A stretch of DNA of 64,000 nucleotides from CAYPTB01 sp964413535 (GTDB lineage: Bacteria; Planctomycetota; UBA1135; GCA-002686595), in contig CAYPTB010000054.1 in assembly GCA_964413535.1 (NCBI GenBank), positions 62,001-126,000 on the forward strand. Reading direction: 5' to 3'. A program made the position numbers and the translations under genes. This document shows, piece by piece, positions 35,155-43,889 of the stretch. Position 1 is the first letter of the stretch; every line of letters starts with the position of its first letter. The notes beneath the pieces were generated by a model. That model did no database searches and had not been told where the DNA came from. It saw nothing but the letters and a program-made list of their open reading frames with translations.

Positions 35155-36333
35155 ATGTCCGCCCGCCTGATGGATGCTCTACCCTTCGACCGGCTCGCGT
35201 CACTCGGAGCTCTCGCGTTCGCGCTCGCATTCCCGTCTCCGAGTCGCGCGCAGGAAGCACGTCCCGATCAGGTCTTCGTGCGCGATGCCCGTACGGGCGC
35301 CATCGCGTTGGCGACCGGCCGCGTGACGCAGGACGAGATCGGCGCGGTCGTGCTGGAGAAGAGCGGCGGCACTCCGGAGACGTACGCAGCGGGACGCGTG
35401 CAACGCATCGAGTTCGGCGACGTACCCGAAGCCTACCGCGAGGGGCACCTGTTCTCGGACAAGGGCGATCTCGCGAACGCCGCCGCGAAGTTCAAGGTTG
35501 CAGCGAGCGATGCGGAAACGCGGGATTGCGTGCGAGCCTCGGCACGGCTCCTGGCCGCGGACACGCTCCTGCGCCACGGCGCCGTGGACCCGTCGGCCTA
35601 CACGGACGCCGACACGTCGGCCACGCGCTACCTGGAAGACTTCCCGAACGGCCGCGAAGTCCCGCGCGCGCGCATGCTCCGGGCGCGCGCCCAGTTCCTC
35701 GGGGGAGACGTGGCCAAGGCCGCCGAGGAGTTCAAAGGGATCCATCGCGAGGCCGCAGGCTCCACCCCCACTCCGGGATACGACCAGCTCTTCTGCTACC
35801 GCGCAGGCCTGCGCGCAGCGGATGCCTATCTCGCGCTGAAGGAGACGCTGGCGGCGCGCGAGATCTATCAATCGATCGAAGCGGCGGTGCCCGGCGTGAT
35901 CGCCGGCCGCGCCGAAGAGGATCCCGAGCGACCCGGACTGCTCGCCGTGCAGGCCGAGGCGCGCCTCGGCGAAGGCTTCGTGCTCCTCGCGAGCGGGAGC
36001 GTCGCCCAGGCGCAGACCTTCTTCGAGCAGCAGGACGTCGGCGAAGAGAGCCATCCCGCGCTGCGCTTCGGCGTCAAGCTCGGTCTGGGGCTCGTCCACC
36101 TGACGCAGGGCGAGCCGCGGCAGGCCTCGCTCCATTTCGCCACCGTCTCGAGTCTCGACCACACGGACCGCGATCGCGTGGCCCGAGCCCTGATCGGCCT
36201 GGCGGAGTCGGCGCTCGCGTTGCCCGACTCCGACGGCGCGGCGAACGCGCGCACGTGGCTCCGGTCCGTCCTGGATCACTATCCCGACAGCATCTGGGTC
36301 CGACGCGCCCAGGAGCTCGTCGCCAAGCTATGA
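35155..36333 (+). CDS. exported TPR protein
   Basis: A 392-aa protein from the ATG at 35155 (MSARLMDALPFDR). The frame is open to a GTG at 35131, but the later ATG gives a good signal peptide (ALAFALAFPSPSRA, cleavage before QEARPD). An N-terminal small beta segment (VFVRDARTGAIALATGRVTQDEIGAVVLE, about 40-70) is followed by TPR-like helices (HLFSDKGDLANAAAKFKVAASDAE, FLGGDVAKAAEEFKGIHRE). It lies 42 bases after the large TPR gene and 91 bases before exbB, in the same direction, and is probably part of the same periplasmic assembly. Confidence 0.83.
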   Translation: MSARLMDALPFDRLASLGALAFALAFPSPSRAQEARPDQVFVRDARTGAIALATGRVTQDEIGAVVLEKSGGTPETYAAGRVQRIEFGDVPEAYREGHLFSDKGDLANAAAKFKVAASDAETRDCVRASARLLAADTLLRHGAVDPSAYTDADTSATRYLEDFPNGREVPRARMLRARAQFLGGDVAKAAEEFKGIHREAAGSTPTPGYDQLFCYRAGLRAADAYLALKETLAAREIYQSIEAAVPGVIAGRAEEDPERPGLLAVQAEARLGEGFVLLASGSVAQAQTFFEQQDVGEESHPALRFGVKLGLGLVHLTQGEPRQASLHFATVSSLDHTDRDRVARALIGLAESALALPDSDGAANARTWLRSVLDHYPDSIWVRRAQELVAKL

Positions 36334-36424
36334 CGTTCCGCCTTCCATCGACCCACCCCGTCCACTCGACCGTCCGTCCGGGTGGGAGTGAGAACGCCCA
36401 GCAGTTCCCAAGGAGTCCCCGAGG

Positions 36425-37174
36425 ATGAAACTCAGCGAGGTCATGTCCCGAGCTCTTCTCTTTCTCGCGCGCGGCGTGCCGGCGGCGTGCATCTACTTCG
36501 CCACGGCTGCGCCGCTCCTCGCCCAGCAAGCCGCTCCCGCCAAGCAGGTGATGGACAAGTCCATCATGGACACGATCAAGGCGTCGGGGGGGATCGGCTG
36601 GATCATCGTGGCCCTGTCGGTCGTGGCCCTGGCGGTCGTCATCGAGAACTTCGTGACGCTGCGCCGGAACAAGCTCGCTCCTCCGGAGCTGATCGACGAA
36701 GTGCAGGCGCTCTTCGACGAGGGTCAGTACCAGGAGGCGATGGAGCTGTGCGAGAACGAGTCGACCTTCTTCACGCGCATCTGCGCGGCGGGGATCGCGA
36801 AGATCGGCCACTCCTTCGAGGTGATCGAACAGTCGCTGGTCGAGATGGGCGACGAGGAGGCGATCAAGCTGCACCAGAAGATCGGCTGGCTCAGTCTGAT
36901 CGCGAGCGTCGGCCCCATGCTCGGTCTGCTCGGGACGGTGTCCGGAATGGTGCAGGCCTTCGACCAGATCGCGGCGACGCAGGGCCAGGCGTCGCCCGCG
37001 GACCTGGCGGCGGCCATCTCGATCGCGCTGCTCACGACGCTGTTCGGTCTGATGGTCGCCATCCCGGTGACGAGCGCGTTCGTCTACCTGCGCAACAACC
37101 TCGTGCGCTCCGTGATCGAGGTGGGCGCCATCGTCGAGGACCTCTTCGAGCGCTTCCGGCCCCAGGGAACGTGA
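36425..37174 (+). CDS. exbB: MotA/TolQ/ExbB proton channel family protein
   Basis: Inner-membrane subunit of a proton-motive-force motor. The 249-aa protein has an N-terminal hydrophobic segment like a signal peptide (about 8-33), as in long ExbB forms. Three membrane helices follow: about 57-75 (IGWIIVALSVVALAVVIEN), 160-182 (IGWLSLIASVGPMLGLLGTV) and 198-220 (ISIALLTTLFGLMVAIPVT). The conserved GPMLGLLGTVSGMVQAF and ISIALLTTLFGL segments are family signatures. Followed by two exbD genes, as in ExbB-ExbD-ExbD sets. AAGGAG lies about 11 bases upstream of the ATG. Confidence 0.93.
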   Translation: MKLSEVMSRALLFLARGVPAACIYFATAAPLLAQQAAPAKQVMDKSIMDTIKASGGIGWIIVALSVVALAVVIENFVTLRRNKLAPPELIDEVQALFDEGQYQEAMELCENESTFFTRICAAGIAKIGHSFEVIEQSLVEMGDEEAIKLHQKIGWLSLIASVGPMLGLLGTVSGMVQAFDQIAATQGQASPADLAAAISIALLTTLFGLMVAIPVTSAFVYLRNNLVRSVIEVGAIVEDLFERFRPQGT

Positions 37175-37219
37175 TCGTCACCGTTCGATCGAGCGAGCGC
37201 GCCCGGCTGGAGCCCTGAG

Positions 37220-37702
37220 ATGAAGCTCACGAAGCACGACCCGATGACGGAGATGAAGATGGACATGACGCCGATGATCGACGTCGTGTTCCAGTTGATC
37301 ATCTTCTTCATGCTCATCACCGACCTCACCCAGAAGGAGCTCGAGGACCTCCAGCTACCCATTGCCGAAGAGGCGGTCGAGGACGTTCCCGATCCGAAGA
37401 AGGTGCGGCCGATCGTCAACATCGACTACGAGGGGGTCATCAAGGTCAAGCGCGAGGAGTTCTACAACCCGGAGGAAGGCGACTATTCGCGGATGAAGGG
37501 CTACCTCGCCAACCAGGCGCGGCTGATGCCCAAGGAATTCGACGAAGTCGTGGGAGAGGAACTGCCCGACAACCCGCTCCTGATTCGCGCCGACCAGGTC
37601 ACGCCCTTCAAGCACCTCCAGAAGGTGATGGAGATCTGCGGCGAGCAGGGCATCCGCATCTGGAAGATCGAGATCGCGGCCGCTCAGCCCGAGAAGGAAT
37701 AG
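37220..37702 (+). CDS. exbD: ExbD/TolR family protein (first copy)
   Basis: Partner of ExbB that couples proton flow to movement in the periplasm. The 160-aa product begins with the family N-terminus DMTPMIDVVFQLIIFFML (residues 14-31), where the Asp in MIDV is the proton-carrying residue. The periplasmic domain has a longer connecting part than standard ExbD (NIDYEGVIKVKREEFYNPEE, then a charged stretch) and ends in VMEICGEQGIRIWKIEIAA, the usual C-terminal fold. It is followed by the second exbD after 15 bases. Confidence 0.92.
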   Translation: MKLTKHDPMTEMKMDMTPMIDVVFQLIIFFMLITDLTQKELEDLQLPIAEEAVEDVPDPKKVRPIVNIDYEGVIKVKREEFYNPEEGDYSRMKGYLANQARLMPKEFDEVVGEELPDNPLLIRADQVTPFKHLQKVMEICGEQGIRIWKIEIAAAQPEKE

Positions 37703-37717
37703 CGCAGGAGGGAACCG

Positions 37718-38218
37718 ATGCCGTCGCACCTCGAGGAGCTCGCCAAGGAAGAGAGCAAGATGGACATGACGCCGATGATCGACGTCACGTTCCAGCTCTT
37801 GATCTTCTTCATGTGCACGATCAAGTTCAAAACCCTCGAGGGCAAGCTCTCGGCCTACCTGCCGAAGGACTTGGGTTCCGCCGCCACGCAGGCGACTCCC
37901 AAGGAAAAGGTCGAGATCAAGCTCACCGTGCTGAACGAGGGCCAGAAGCTCGACCCTCGCACTCGGGGACCGTGGACCGGCGAAGGGCGCTTCGAGTACG
38001 ACCAGAGCCGCGTGGTCCAGTACCAGGTCGGACCGATGAAGACGACCAGCTTGCAGCAGATCCTCGAGCGGCTCAAAGCCCTCCACGCCGACGATCCCGA
38101 GCGCGGCAGCACGATCAACGCGCAGAAGGGCATCGTCTACGGCGACGTGGTCGGCGTGCTGGATGCGGCCCTGGTCGCCGACTTCACCGAGATCACCTTC
38201 GTCGGCAGTGCGGAATAG
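37718..38218 (+). CDS. exbD: ExbD/TolR family protein (second copy)
   Basis: A 166-aa ExbD paralogue with the same membrane motif (MDMTPMIDVTFQLLIFFM, from residue 15). Its periplasmic domain differs from the first copy: KLTVLNEGQKLDP, then RVVQYQVGPMKTTSLQQILERLKAL, and a C-terminal GIVYGDVVGVLDAALVADFTEITFVG. ATG at 37718 with AGGAGG 6 bases upstream. Two different ExbD proteins with one ExbB suggest a hetero-dimer in the channel, or alternative partners. No TonB gene follows; the second secretin follows after 241 bases. Confidence 0.92.
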   Translation: MPSHLEELAKEESKMDMTPMIDVTFQLLIFFMCTIKFKTLEGKLSAYLPKDLGSAATQATPKEKVEIKLTVLNEGQKLDPRTRGPWTGEGRFEYDQSRVVQYQVGPMKTTSLQQILERLKALHADDPERGSTINAQKGIVYGDVVGVLDAALVADFTEITFVGSAE

Positions 38219-38362
38219 CGCACCGCGACTTCGCCGTGCGTCGAGCCGCGGCTCGCGGGCGCGTCGTGGCAGCGCTCCGCGGGGCCGCGTCGGTCGCGCC
38301 GCGCGCCCCGGAAAGAGGGACCTAACTCGTTGTGTCTCCGGGAGTTGTTTTGCACTTCCGCT

Positions 38363-38392
38363 TTGACGCAAAAGCACACCCGCTGGTAGTCT
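38363..38392 (+). promoter_or_regulatory. candidate promoter of the second secretin gene
   Basis: TTGACG (38363-38368), 18-base spacer, TAGTCT (38387-38392). TTTTGC (38348-38353 region) and GCAAAA flank the -35 box as a 6-bp inverted repeat. The leader would be about 60 bases. Confidence 0.45.
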
Positions 38393-38459
38393 TCGCGCCC
38401 CTCTGCGAGCCGTCGCTGCACGCGCCCTCGCCCGTCTGCAGACCCACAGGAACGCCCCG

Positions 38460-41057
38460 ATGAGGAAAGTCGGCCTCGCTCTCTCGCTCGTCCTGATCGC
38501 CGCCGCCTGCAACGCTTCTCCGGCGTCGCCGGAGAGCACGGGCGACGAGCCTTCCCAGGACTTCGCCCCGAACGCGGACGCGCTCAGCGAGTCGCAAGGG
38601 ACCGGGAGCGACGTCGATCGCGACTGGGAGAAGCTCACGATCGCCGAGCAACGCAAGGTCGTGTTCGTGGACCAGCACGTGGAGGCGGCGCGCGACCTGA
38701 TGGCGCGCGGCCTCTTCCACGAAGCCCGCGCAGAAGCCGCGCGCGCCTCCGACCTCGACCCCGACAACTTGGAGGTCAAGCGGCTCTTGACCGAGATCTC
38801 CGCGATGCTCGGGGACACGGCGAGCGAGCCGGGCGCTCTCGCCGAAGAATTGGGCGCGCGCTACGAGCTCAAGGTCCAGCAGCTCCGCAGCGAGGCCGAG
38901 GAGTACCTGCGCCGCGGGGACCTGCTCGCCGCGCGCGGCGACTATCCGGCCGCCATCGCCGAGTACACGCTGTGCCTGGACAGCATCCGCTGGGCTCCGT
39001 ACGCGATCGACTGGGGCGGCTTGCGCGAAGAGGCGGAAGCGCAGCTCGCGCAAGCGCGCGAGAAGCGCGACCAGAGCGAAGCCCAGAACCGCCTCGCCGC
39101 GGAGCAGGACGCCTACGCGCGCATCAAGGCGCAGGAGGCGCTCGAAGCGGAGCGCCGGACGCAGCGGGTCGCAACCATGCTGAAGGCGTCGATCGCCGCC
39201 TTCGAGCGCGGGGACTACGAGTCGGCGCAGGAGATCGCGGACAGGGTCCTCGCCGAGGATCCGCGCAACGCGCGCGCGACCGATCTGCGCGACGCGTCCT
39301 TCCGCGCGGGACGCGAGCAGTTCCGCGCCGACTTCCTGGCGCGCAAGCGCGAGCAGTACGCGCGCTGGCAGGAGGAGATCCAGGAATTGCTCGTGCCCTG
39401 GACGGGCGTAATCACGCTCCCCGAGGCTGCCACCTGGCAAGCGAACTCGGACCTTCGCCGCGGACGCGGCAGCCTGCTCGATGCGTCGGCCGACCCGAGC
39501 GAGGCGCTGCTGCGCGAGCAACTCGCCACGACGATGGTGCCCGGCCTCCAGATCGTGGAGGTGGAGAGCCTGCGCGAGGTCGTGGCCACCGTGCAGACCC
39601 TCACGGACCTGCCCCTGGTCGTCGATCCCGCCGCCGAGGCGGCGGCTTTCGACGCGGCTGTGATCTTCAACATCCGGCTCACGAACCCCATGCCCGCCAT
39701 CAACGTCCTCGACCTCGTCGCGGAGCTGGCGGGCCCCGAGGTCGCCTGGACGATCCGCCACGAGGCCGTGGTGTTCACCACACAGGAGAAGGTGCGCGGC
39801 GATCTCGTCATCAAGAACCACACGGTCCACGATCTGACGTTCGGTTTGACCGACTTCCTCGGACCGCGCATCGACAAGCTGCGCCTGCTCGACGAGCTCG
39901 AGGACGACGACGGCGGCGGACCCTTCGGAGGTCTGGGCGAGCGCGCCGTGATCATCGAGCCGGATCAGCTCTCGAACCTCGTGACCGAGAACGTCGCGAA
40001 GGACTCGTGGGACGGGGACGGCGTCTCGATCGACATCTTCGACGGAGGCAACCTGGTCATCGTCCAGACGGCCGAGGTCCAGCGCCAAGTGGTGAAGTTC
40101 CTCGAGGACCTGCGCCTGTTCTCGTCCTCGATGGTGACGATCGAGTCGAAGTTCATGACCGTGCAGGACAACTGGATCCAGGAGATCGGCGTCGAGTTCC
40201 GGGGCATCGACAACCCCGGCATCCCCTTCACCGATCTCGACGACGTGACCAACGGCGGCGAGGACCAGGCCAGCCTGGGCCTCGACAACGGCGGGACCGG
40301 CACCGTGAACAACGCCGCCGGCGCGCCGTCGGCCGGCTTCTTCTACGACGACGGCGAGGACGGCGACTTCAAGGGCCACACCTCCAACATCTTCGAGAAC
40401 GCCCTGGGCTCGGCCCTGTCGAACATCGGCGGCCTCACCGCTCAGTGGTCGATCCTCGACGACGCCCAGATCTCCGTGGTCTTGCGCATGATCGAGAAGA
40501 GCTCGAAGGTCGAGCTCATCAACGACCAGGTGCTGTCGGTGCAGAACACCCAACGCGCCTACGTCACGGTCATCAACCAGCGCGCCTACATCCAGGACTT
40601 CGACGTCGAGGTCGCGCAGTTCGAGGCGATCGCCGACCCGCAGATCAACATCCTGATCGAGGGCATCGTGCTCGACGTCCGTCCGACGATCCACCACAAC
40701 CGGAAGTACCTGACGCTCGAGCTGCAGCCCACGGTCGCCAAGGTCGTGGCCATCCGCCCCTTCTCCACCGGTCTCGGCAGCAACACTTCGCCCGTCGAGT
40801 TCCAGCTCCCCGAGCTCGAGGTCCAGAGCGTCTTCACGACGGCCGTCATCCCTGACGGAGGCTCGGTCCTGCTGGGCGGACTGTCGCGCATCCGCCAGAT
40901 CGAGCGGCGCGCCGAGACGCCGTGGCTCGCGAACATCCCGCTGGTCGGCATCCTCTTCAAGGAAGAGGGCTACAACGACGAGAAGTCGAGCCTGATGGTC
41001 ATGATCCGGGCTTGGATCACCGATGTGCGCGAGGAGCTCCGCCGACTCGAGCGCTGA
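38460..41057 (+). CDS. secretin-family outer-membrane lipoprotein with N-terminal helical repeats (second copy)
   Basis: An 865-aa paralogue of the gene at 29448-32075. Lipoprotein signal LVLIAAAC (Cys at 17), linker, helical repeats (about 70-300, e.g. ARDLMARGLFHEARAEAARASDLDPDN), an N0/STN-like domain at about 354-445 (ETVQTLTDLPLVVDP-like; seen VATVQTLTDLPLVVDPA) and a C-terminal secretin domain. The secretin domain shows VIPDGGSVLLGGLSRIRQ (near residue 797) and TPWLANIPLVGILFKEEG. It lies 241 bases after the second exbD, on the same strand, with its own candidate promoter. Two secretins that share this architecture flank the ExbBD genes, so a two-ring or alternative-gate assembly is possible. 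Confidence 0.88.
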   Translation: MRKVGLALSLVLIAAACNASPASPESTGDEPSQDFAPNADALSESQGTGSDVDRDWEKLTIAEQRKVVFVDQHVEAARDLMARGLFHEARAEAARASDLDPDNLEVKRLLTEISAMLGDTASEPGALAEELGARYELKVQQLRSEAEEYLRRGDLLAARGDYPAAIAEYTLCLDSIRWAPYAIDWGGLREEAEAQLAQAREKRDQSEAQNRLAAEQDAYARIKAQEALEAERRTQRVATMLKASIAAFERGDYESAQEIADRVLAEDPRNARATDLRDASFRAGREQFRADFLARKREQYARWQEEIQELLVPWTGVITLPEAATWQANSDLRRGRGSLLDASADPSEALLREQLATTMVPGLQIVEVESLREVVATVQTLTDLPLVVDPAAEAAAFDAAVIFNIRLTNPMPAINVLDLVAELAGPEVAWTIRHEAVVFTTQEKVRGDLVIKNHTVHDLTFGLTDFLGPRIDKLRLLDELEDDDGGGPFGGLGERAVIIEPDQLSNLVTENVAKDSWDGDGVSIDIFDGGNLVIVQTAEVQRQVVKFLEDLRLFSSSMVTIESKFMTVQDNWIQEIGVEFRGIDNPGIPFTDLDDVTNGGEDQASLGLDNGGTGTVNNAAGAPSAGFFYDDGEDGDFKGHTSNIFENALGSALSNIGGLTAQWSILDDAQISVVLRMIEKSSKVELINDQVLSVQNTQRAYVTVINQRAYIQDFDVEVAQFEAIADPQINILIEGIVLDVRPTIHHNRKYLTLELQPTVAKVVAIRPFSTGLGSNTSPVEFQLPELEVQSVFTTAVIPDGGSVLLGGLSRIRQIERRAETPWLANIPLVGILFKEEGYNDEKSSLMVMIRAWITDVREELRRLER

Positions 41058-41219
41058 GTCGCCGAACGTCTCGCACGCGGGAGACTCCCGGACGAGGCGT
41101 CGCGCACAGGACGGCCGGCCGGAGGCTCGTCCCGCCGCGGAAGTCCCCACCCCGAACGGGAGCGTTCCCGTGCGGACGGGTTCATGAGCGGGAGGCTCCC
41201 CGCGCCGGAGAGATCGACC

Positions 41220-41939
41220 ATGTCCCCGCTGCGCGCCGTCCTCTTCGACATCGACGACACGCTGTACTCGACCACCGCGTTCGCCAAGACGGCGCGGCGG
41301 AACGCGGTCCTGGCGATGATCGGCGCCGGGCTCGAGGCCGAGCCCGAGGCCGCCCTCAAGGAGCTCGACGAGGTGATCGCGGAGTTCTCGTCGAACTACG
41401 ACCATCACTTCGACAAGCTCCTGATGCGCTTCGAGGGCCAGCTCGGCGGTCGCAACCCGGCGCTGGTCGTGGCCGCCGGCGTGGTGGCCTACCACAACAC
41501 CAAGTTCGAGGCGCTCGAGCCGTTCCCCGACGTGATCCCGCTGCTCGCCGACCTGCGGCGCTGCGGCGTCGTCACCGGAATCGTCACGCACGGCTGGACG
41601 GCCAAGCAGGCCGAGAAGATCGTGCGCCTCGGCCTCCTCCCCCATCTCGACCCGGGCGCGGTCTTCATCTCCGACCAGATCGGGATCTCGAAGCCGAACC
41701 CGAAGCTCTACGGCGCCGCCCTGCGCGCGCTGGGCCTGAGCCCCGCCGAGGTCATGTACGTCGGCGACAGCCCGGCCCACGACGTCGCGCCGCCCCAGGC
41801 GCTCGGCATCATCGCCGTCCTCTGCCGCCGCGCCTCGCGCTACCGCCTCGAGGGCACGGGCATCGTCCCGAACCACGTCGTCGGGGACTTCGGCGAGCTG
41901 CGGGCGATCCTCGCGCGGGAGTATCGGCTCGACGTCTGA
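41220..41939 (+). CDS. HAD superfamily hydrolase, subfamily IA
   Basis: Probable small-molecule phosphatase of unknown substrate. The 239-aa reading starts at the ATG at 41220 (MSPLRAVLFDIDDTLYST) with GGAG 9-12 bases upstream; an ATG at 41184 would add 12 residues. Motif I is DIDDTLY with the nucleophile Asp at residue 10. Motif II is the Thr in ITHGWT, motif III is the Lys in GISKPNPKLY, and motif IV is GDSPAHDV. A helical cap lies between motifs I and II. The gene is alone, downstream of the secretin gene and convergent with the opp operon. The closest known type is the phosphoglycolate phosphatase-like HAD-IA group. Confidence 0.88.
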   Translation: MSPLRAVLFDIDDTLYSTTAFAKTARRNAVLAMIGAGLEAEPEAALKELDEVIAEFSSNYDHHFDKLLMRFEGQLGGRNPALVVAAGVVAYHNTKFEALEPFPDVIPLLADLRRCGVVTGIVTHGWTAKQAEKIVRLGLLPHLDPGAVFISDQIGISKPNPKLYGAALRALGLSPAEVMYVGDSPAHDVAPPQALGIIAVLCRRASRYRLEGTGIVPNHVVGDFGELRAILAREYRLDV

Positions 41940-42027
41940 TTCGCTCCGGCCCCTCGACCAGATCGGTCGCTCGCGGGGCGTTCGGCGAGGGGTGCGAGGA
42001 TCAGCAGCGCCCGCTCGCGAGCTCGAC

Positions 42028-42873
42028 TCAACCCACGGGGAGCACGGCGTCGACGAGCCGCACCGTCTCCGCGTGCGCGGGAGCGGCGAAGATGCGCGCC
42101 GTCTCGCCGCGCTCCACCACGCGACCGGCGTGCATCACGAGCACCTCGTGGGCGAGCGCGCGCACGACCGACAGATCGTGCGCGATGAACAGGTAGGCGA
42201 TCCCGCTCTCTTCCTGCACTTCGATCAGGAGGTTCAGGACCTGGGCTTGGACCGAGACGTCGAGCGCGCTCGTGGGCTCGTCACAGACGAGCACGCGCGG
42301 CTCGAGCACGAGCGCGCGCGCGAGCGCGATGCGCTGGCGTTGCCCGGCGGAGAACGCGTGCGGGAAGCGCGTGAGGACGTCGCGCTCGAGGCCCACGCGC
42401 GCGAGCGCGCGCACGATGCGCTCCTCGAGCGCGGCGCCGCGCGCGAGCCCGTGGGCGCGCGGAGCTTCCCCCACGATCTCGCGCACGCAAAAGCGCGGGT
42501 TCAGGCTGGCCGTCGGGTCCTGGAAGACGATCTGCAGCTCGGGTCGCAGCCTGCGCAGCGCGCGTCGGCCGAGCGAGCGAAGCTCCACCTCGCTCCCATC
42601 CGCGCGGCGGTAGAACACCTGGCCCGCGTCGGGCTCGACCAGACGCAAGAGCGCGCGACCGAGCGTCGTCTTGCCCGAGCCCGACACCCCCACCACGGCC
42701 AACGTGCGCCCCGGCCACAGCTCGAGATCGACCCCGCGCAGCGCATGCACACTGTTGCGCGCGCGACCGAATCCGCCGAAGGGACTCGAGCCCCGGAAGC
42801 GCTTCTCGAGGCCGAGCACGCGCAGGATCGGCTCGCTCCCGCCACCCGCGCCCAGCTCGCGTTCGCCGCTCAC
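42028..42873 (-). CDS. oppF: oligopeptide ABC transporter ATP-binding protein (OppF/DppF-like)
   Basis: Second ATPase of a five-gene peptide importer (281 aa). The GTG at 42873 overlaps the preceding gene's stop by 4 bases. Motifs: Walker A VSGSGKTT, Q-loop region VFQDPTASLNPR, signature SAGQRQRIALARAL (SAGQ instead of SGGQ), Walker B VLVCDEPTSALDVS, and the H-loop AHDL. OppF/DppF usually carry a C-terminal extension after the HDL segment; here it is short. The operon order, read from its start, is binding protein, B, C, D, F. Ligand (peptides, nickel or sugars are all seen in this family) is not decided. Confidence 0.92.
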   Translation of the reverse strand: MSGERELGAGGGSEPILRVLGLEKRFRGSSPFGGFGRARNSVHALRGVDLELWPGRTLAVVGVSGSGKTTLGRALLRLVEPDAGQVFYRRADGSEVELRSLGRRALRRLRPELQIVFQDPTASLNPRFCVREIVGEAPRAHGLARGAALEERIVRALARVGLERDVLTRFPHAFSAGQRQRIALARALVLEPRVLVCDEPTSALDVSVQAQVLNLLIEVQEESGIAYLFIAHDLSVVRALAHEVLVMHAGRVVERGETARIFAAPAHAETVRLVDAVLPVG

Positions 42874-43889
42874 CGGCTCCCTCCTTCGAGGGCGATCGCC
42901 CCGTCGTGGGGATGGTGGCAGGCCGCTCGCCGGCCGTCGCCGGGAAGCCCCGTGACGGCGCACAGCTCGGGCATCTCGCGCGCGCAGCGCTCGCTCGCCC
43001 GCGGGCAGCGCGGTTCGAAGCGGCAACCGTCGGGCCAGATCCCCGCCCGCGGGACCGAGCCCGCGAGCACCGGGAACCCGCGCCCCACAACGGCGCGCTG
43101 GGGCAACGCTCTTATTAGACCGCGCGTGTAGGGGTGGGCCGGAGCCCCGAGGAGTTCGCGCACCGGTCCCTCCTCGACGATCCGCCCGGCGTACATCACG
43201 GCCACGCGCCGCGTCTGGTCCAGGACGACCGCGAGGTCGTGGGAGACGAGCAAGAGCGCCATGTCGCGTTCGGCGCACAGGCGCGTGAAGAGCGCCAGGA
43301 TCTCGCGCTGCATCACGACGTCGAGCGCGCTCGTCGGCTCGTCCGCGACCAGCAGCGCGGGCTCGCAGGCGATCGCCATCGCGATCGCGACGCGCTGGTT
43401 CATGCCGCCCGAGAACTGGTGCGGATAGGAGCGCGCGCGCCGCGCCGCGTCCTCGATCCCGACCTCCTCGAGGAGCTCCACCGCGCGCCTCCACGCGGCG
43501 CGGCGTCCGAGCGAGAGGTGCAGGCGCAGCACCTCGGCCACCTGCTCGCCGACCTGGATCACCGGATTCAGGGAGCTCGTGGGCTCCTGGAAGACGACGC
43601 CGATCTCGCGCCCGCGGATCGAGCACAACGCGCGCTCGGAGAGCAGGCCGAGCTCGCGCCCGCGGAAGCGAATCGCGCGCCCCGCACCCGTGCGCACGCG
43701 GAAACCCTCGGGCAGGAGCCGCAGGATCGCGAGGAGCGCCGTCGTCTTGCCGCAGCCCGACTCGCCGACGATGCCCAGTCCTTCCCCCCGTCCGAGCTCG
43801 AGATCGAACCCGTCGACCAGCACGAGCGGGCCGCTCTCCGTCTCGACCGAGACCTCGAGCCCGTGGACTTCGAGCAGCGCGTCGCTCAC
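42870..43889 (-). CDS. oppD: oligopeptide ABC transporter ATP-binding protein (OppD/DppD-like)
   Basis: First ATPase of the importer, 339 aa, from the GTG at 43889 in a GTGA overlap with the permease gene. Walker A GESGCGKTT, Q-loop VFQEPTSSLNP, signature SGGMNQRVAIAMA, Walker B LVADEPTSALDV. The C-terminal extension has the Cys pattern CRFEPRCPRASERCA...CH typical of OppD/DppD, which in relatives binds an iron-sulfur cluster. The H-loop SHDL is present. Pairs with OppF to energise the transporter. Confidence 0.93.
   Translation of the reverse strand: MSDALLEVHGLEVSVETESGPLVLVDGFDLELGRGEGLGIVGESGCGKTTALLAILRLLPEGFRVRTGAGRAIRFRGRELGLLSERALCSIRGREIGVVFQEPTSSLNPVIQVGEQVAEVLRLHLSLGRRAAWRRAVELLEEVGIEDAARRARSYPHQFSGGMNQRVAIAMAIACEPALLVADEPTSALDVVMQREILALFTRLCAERDMALLLVSHDLAVVLDQTRRVAVMYAGRIVEEGPVRELLGAPAHPYTRGLIRALPQRAVVGRGFPVLAGSVPRAGIWPDGCRFEPRCPRASERCAREMPELCAVTGLPGDGRRAACHHPHDGAIALEGGSR

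Noticed and set aside
36425..38218. A Tol-Pal or TonB system
   Set aside because: There is no TolA, TolB, Pal or TonB gene nearby; ExbB/ExbD alone do not define either system.
29448..41057. A standard type II secretion or type IV pilus locus
   Set aside because: No GspE/PilB/PilT-type ATPase, pseudopilins, PilM/N/O/P or prepilin peptidase is in the locus; only the secretin domain is shared.
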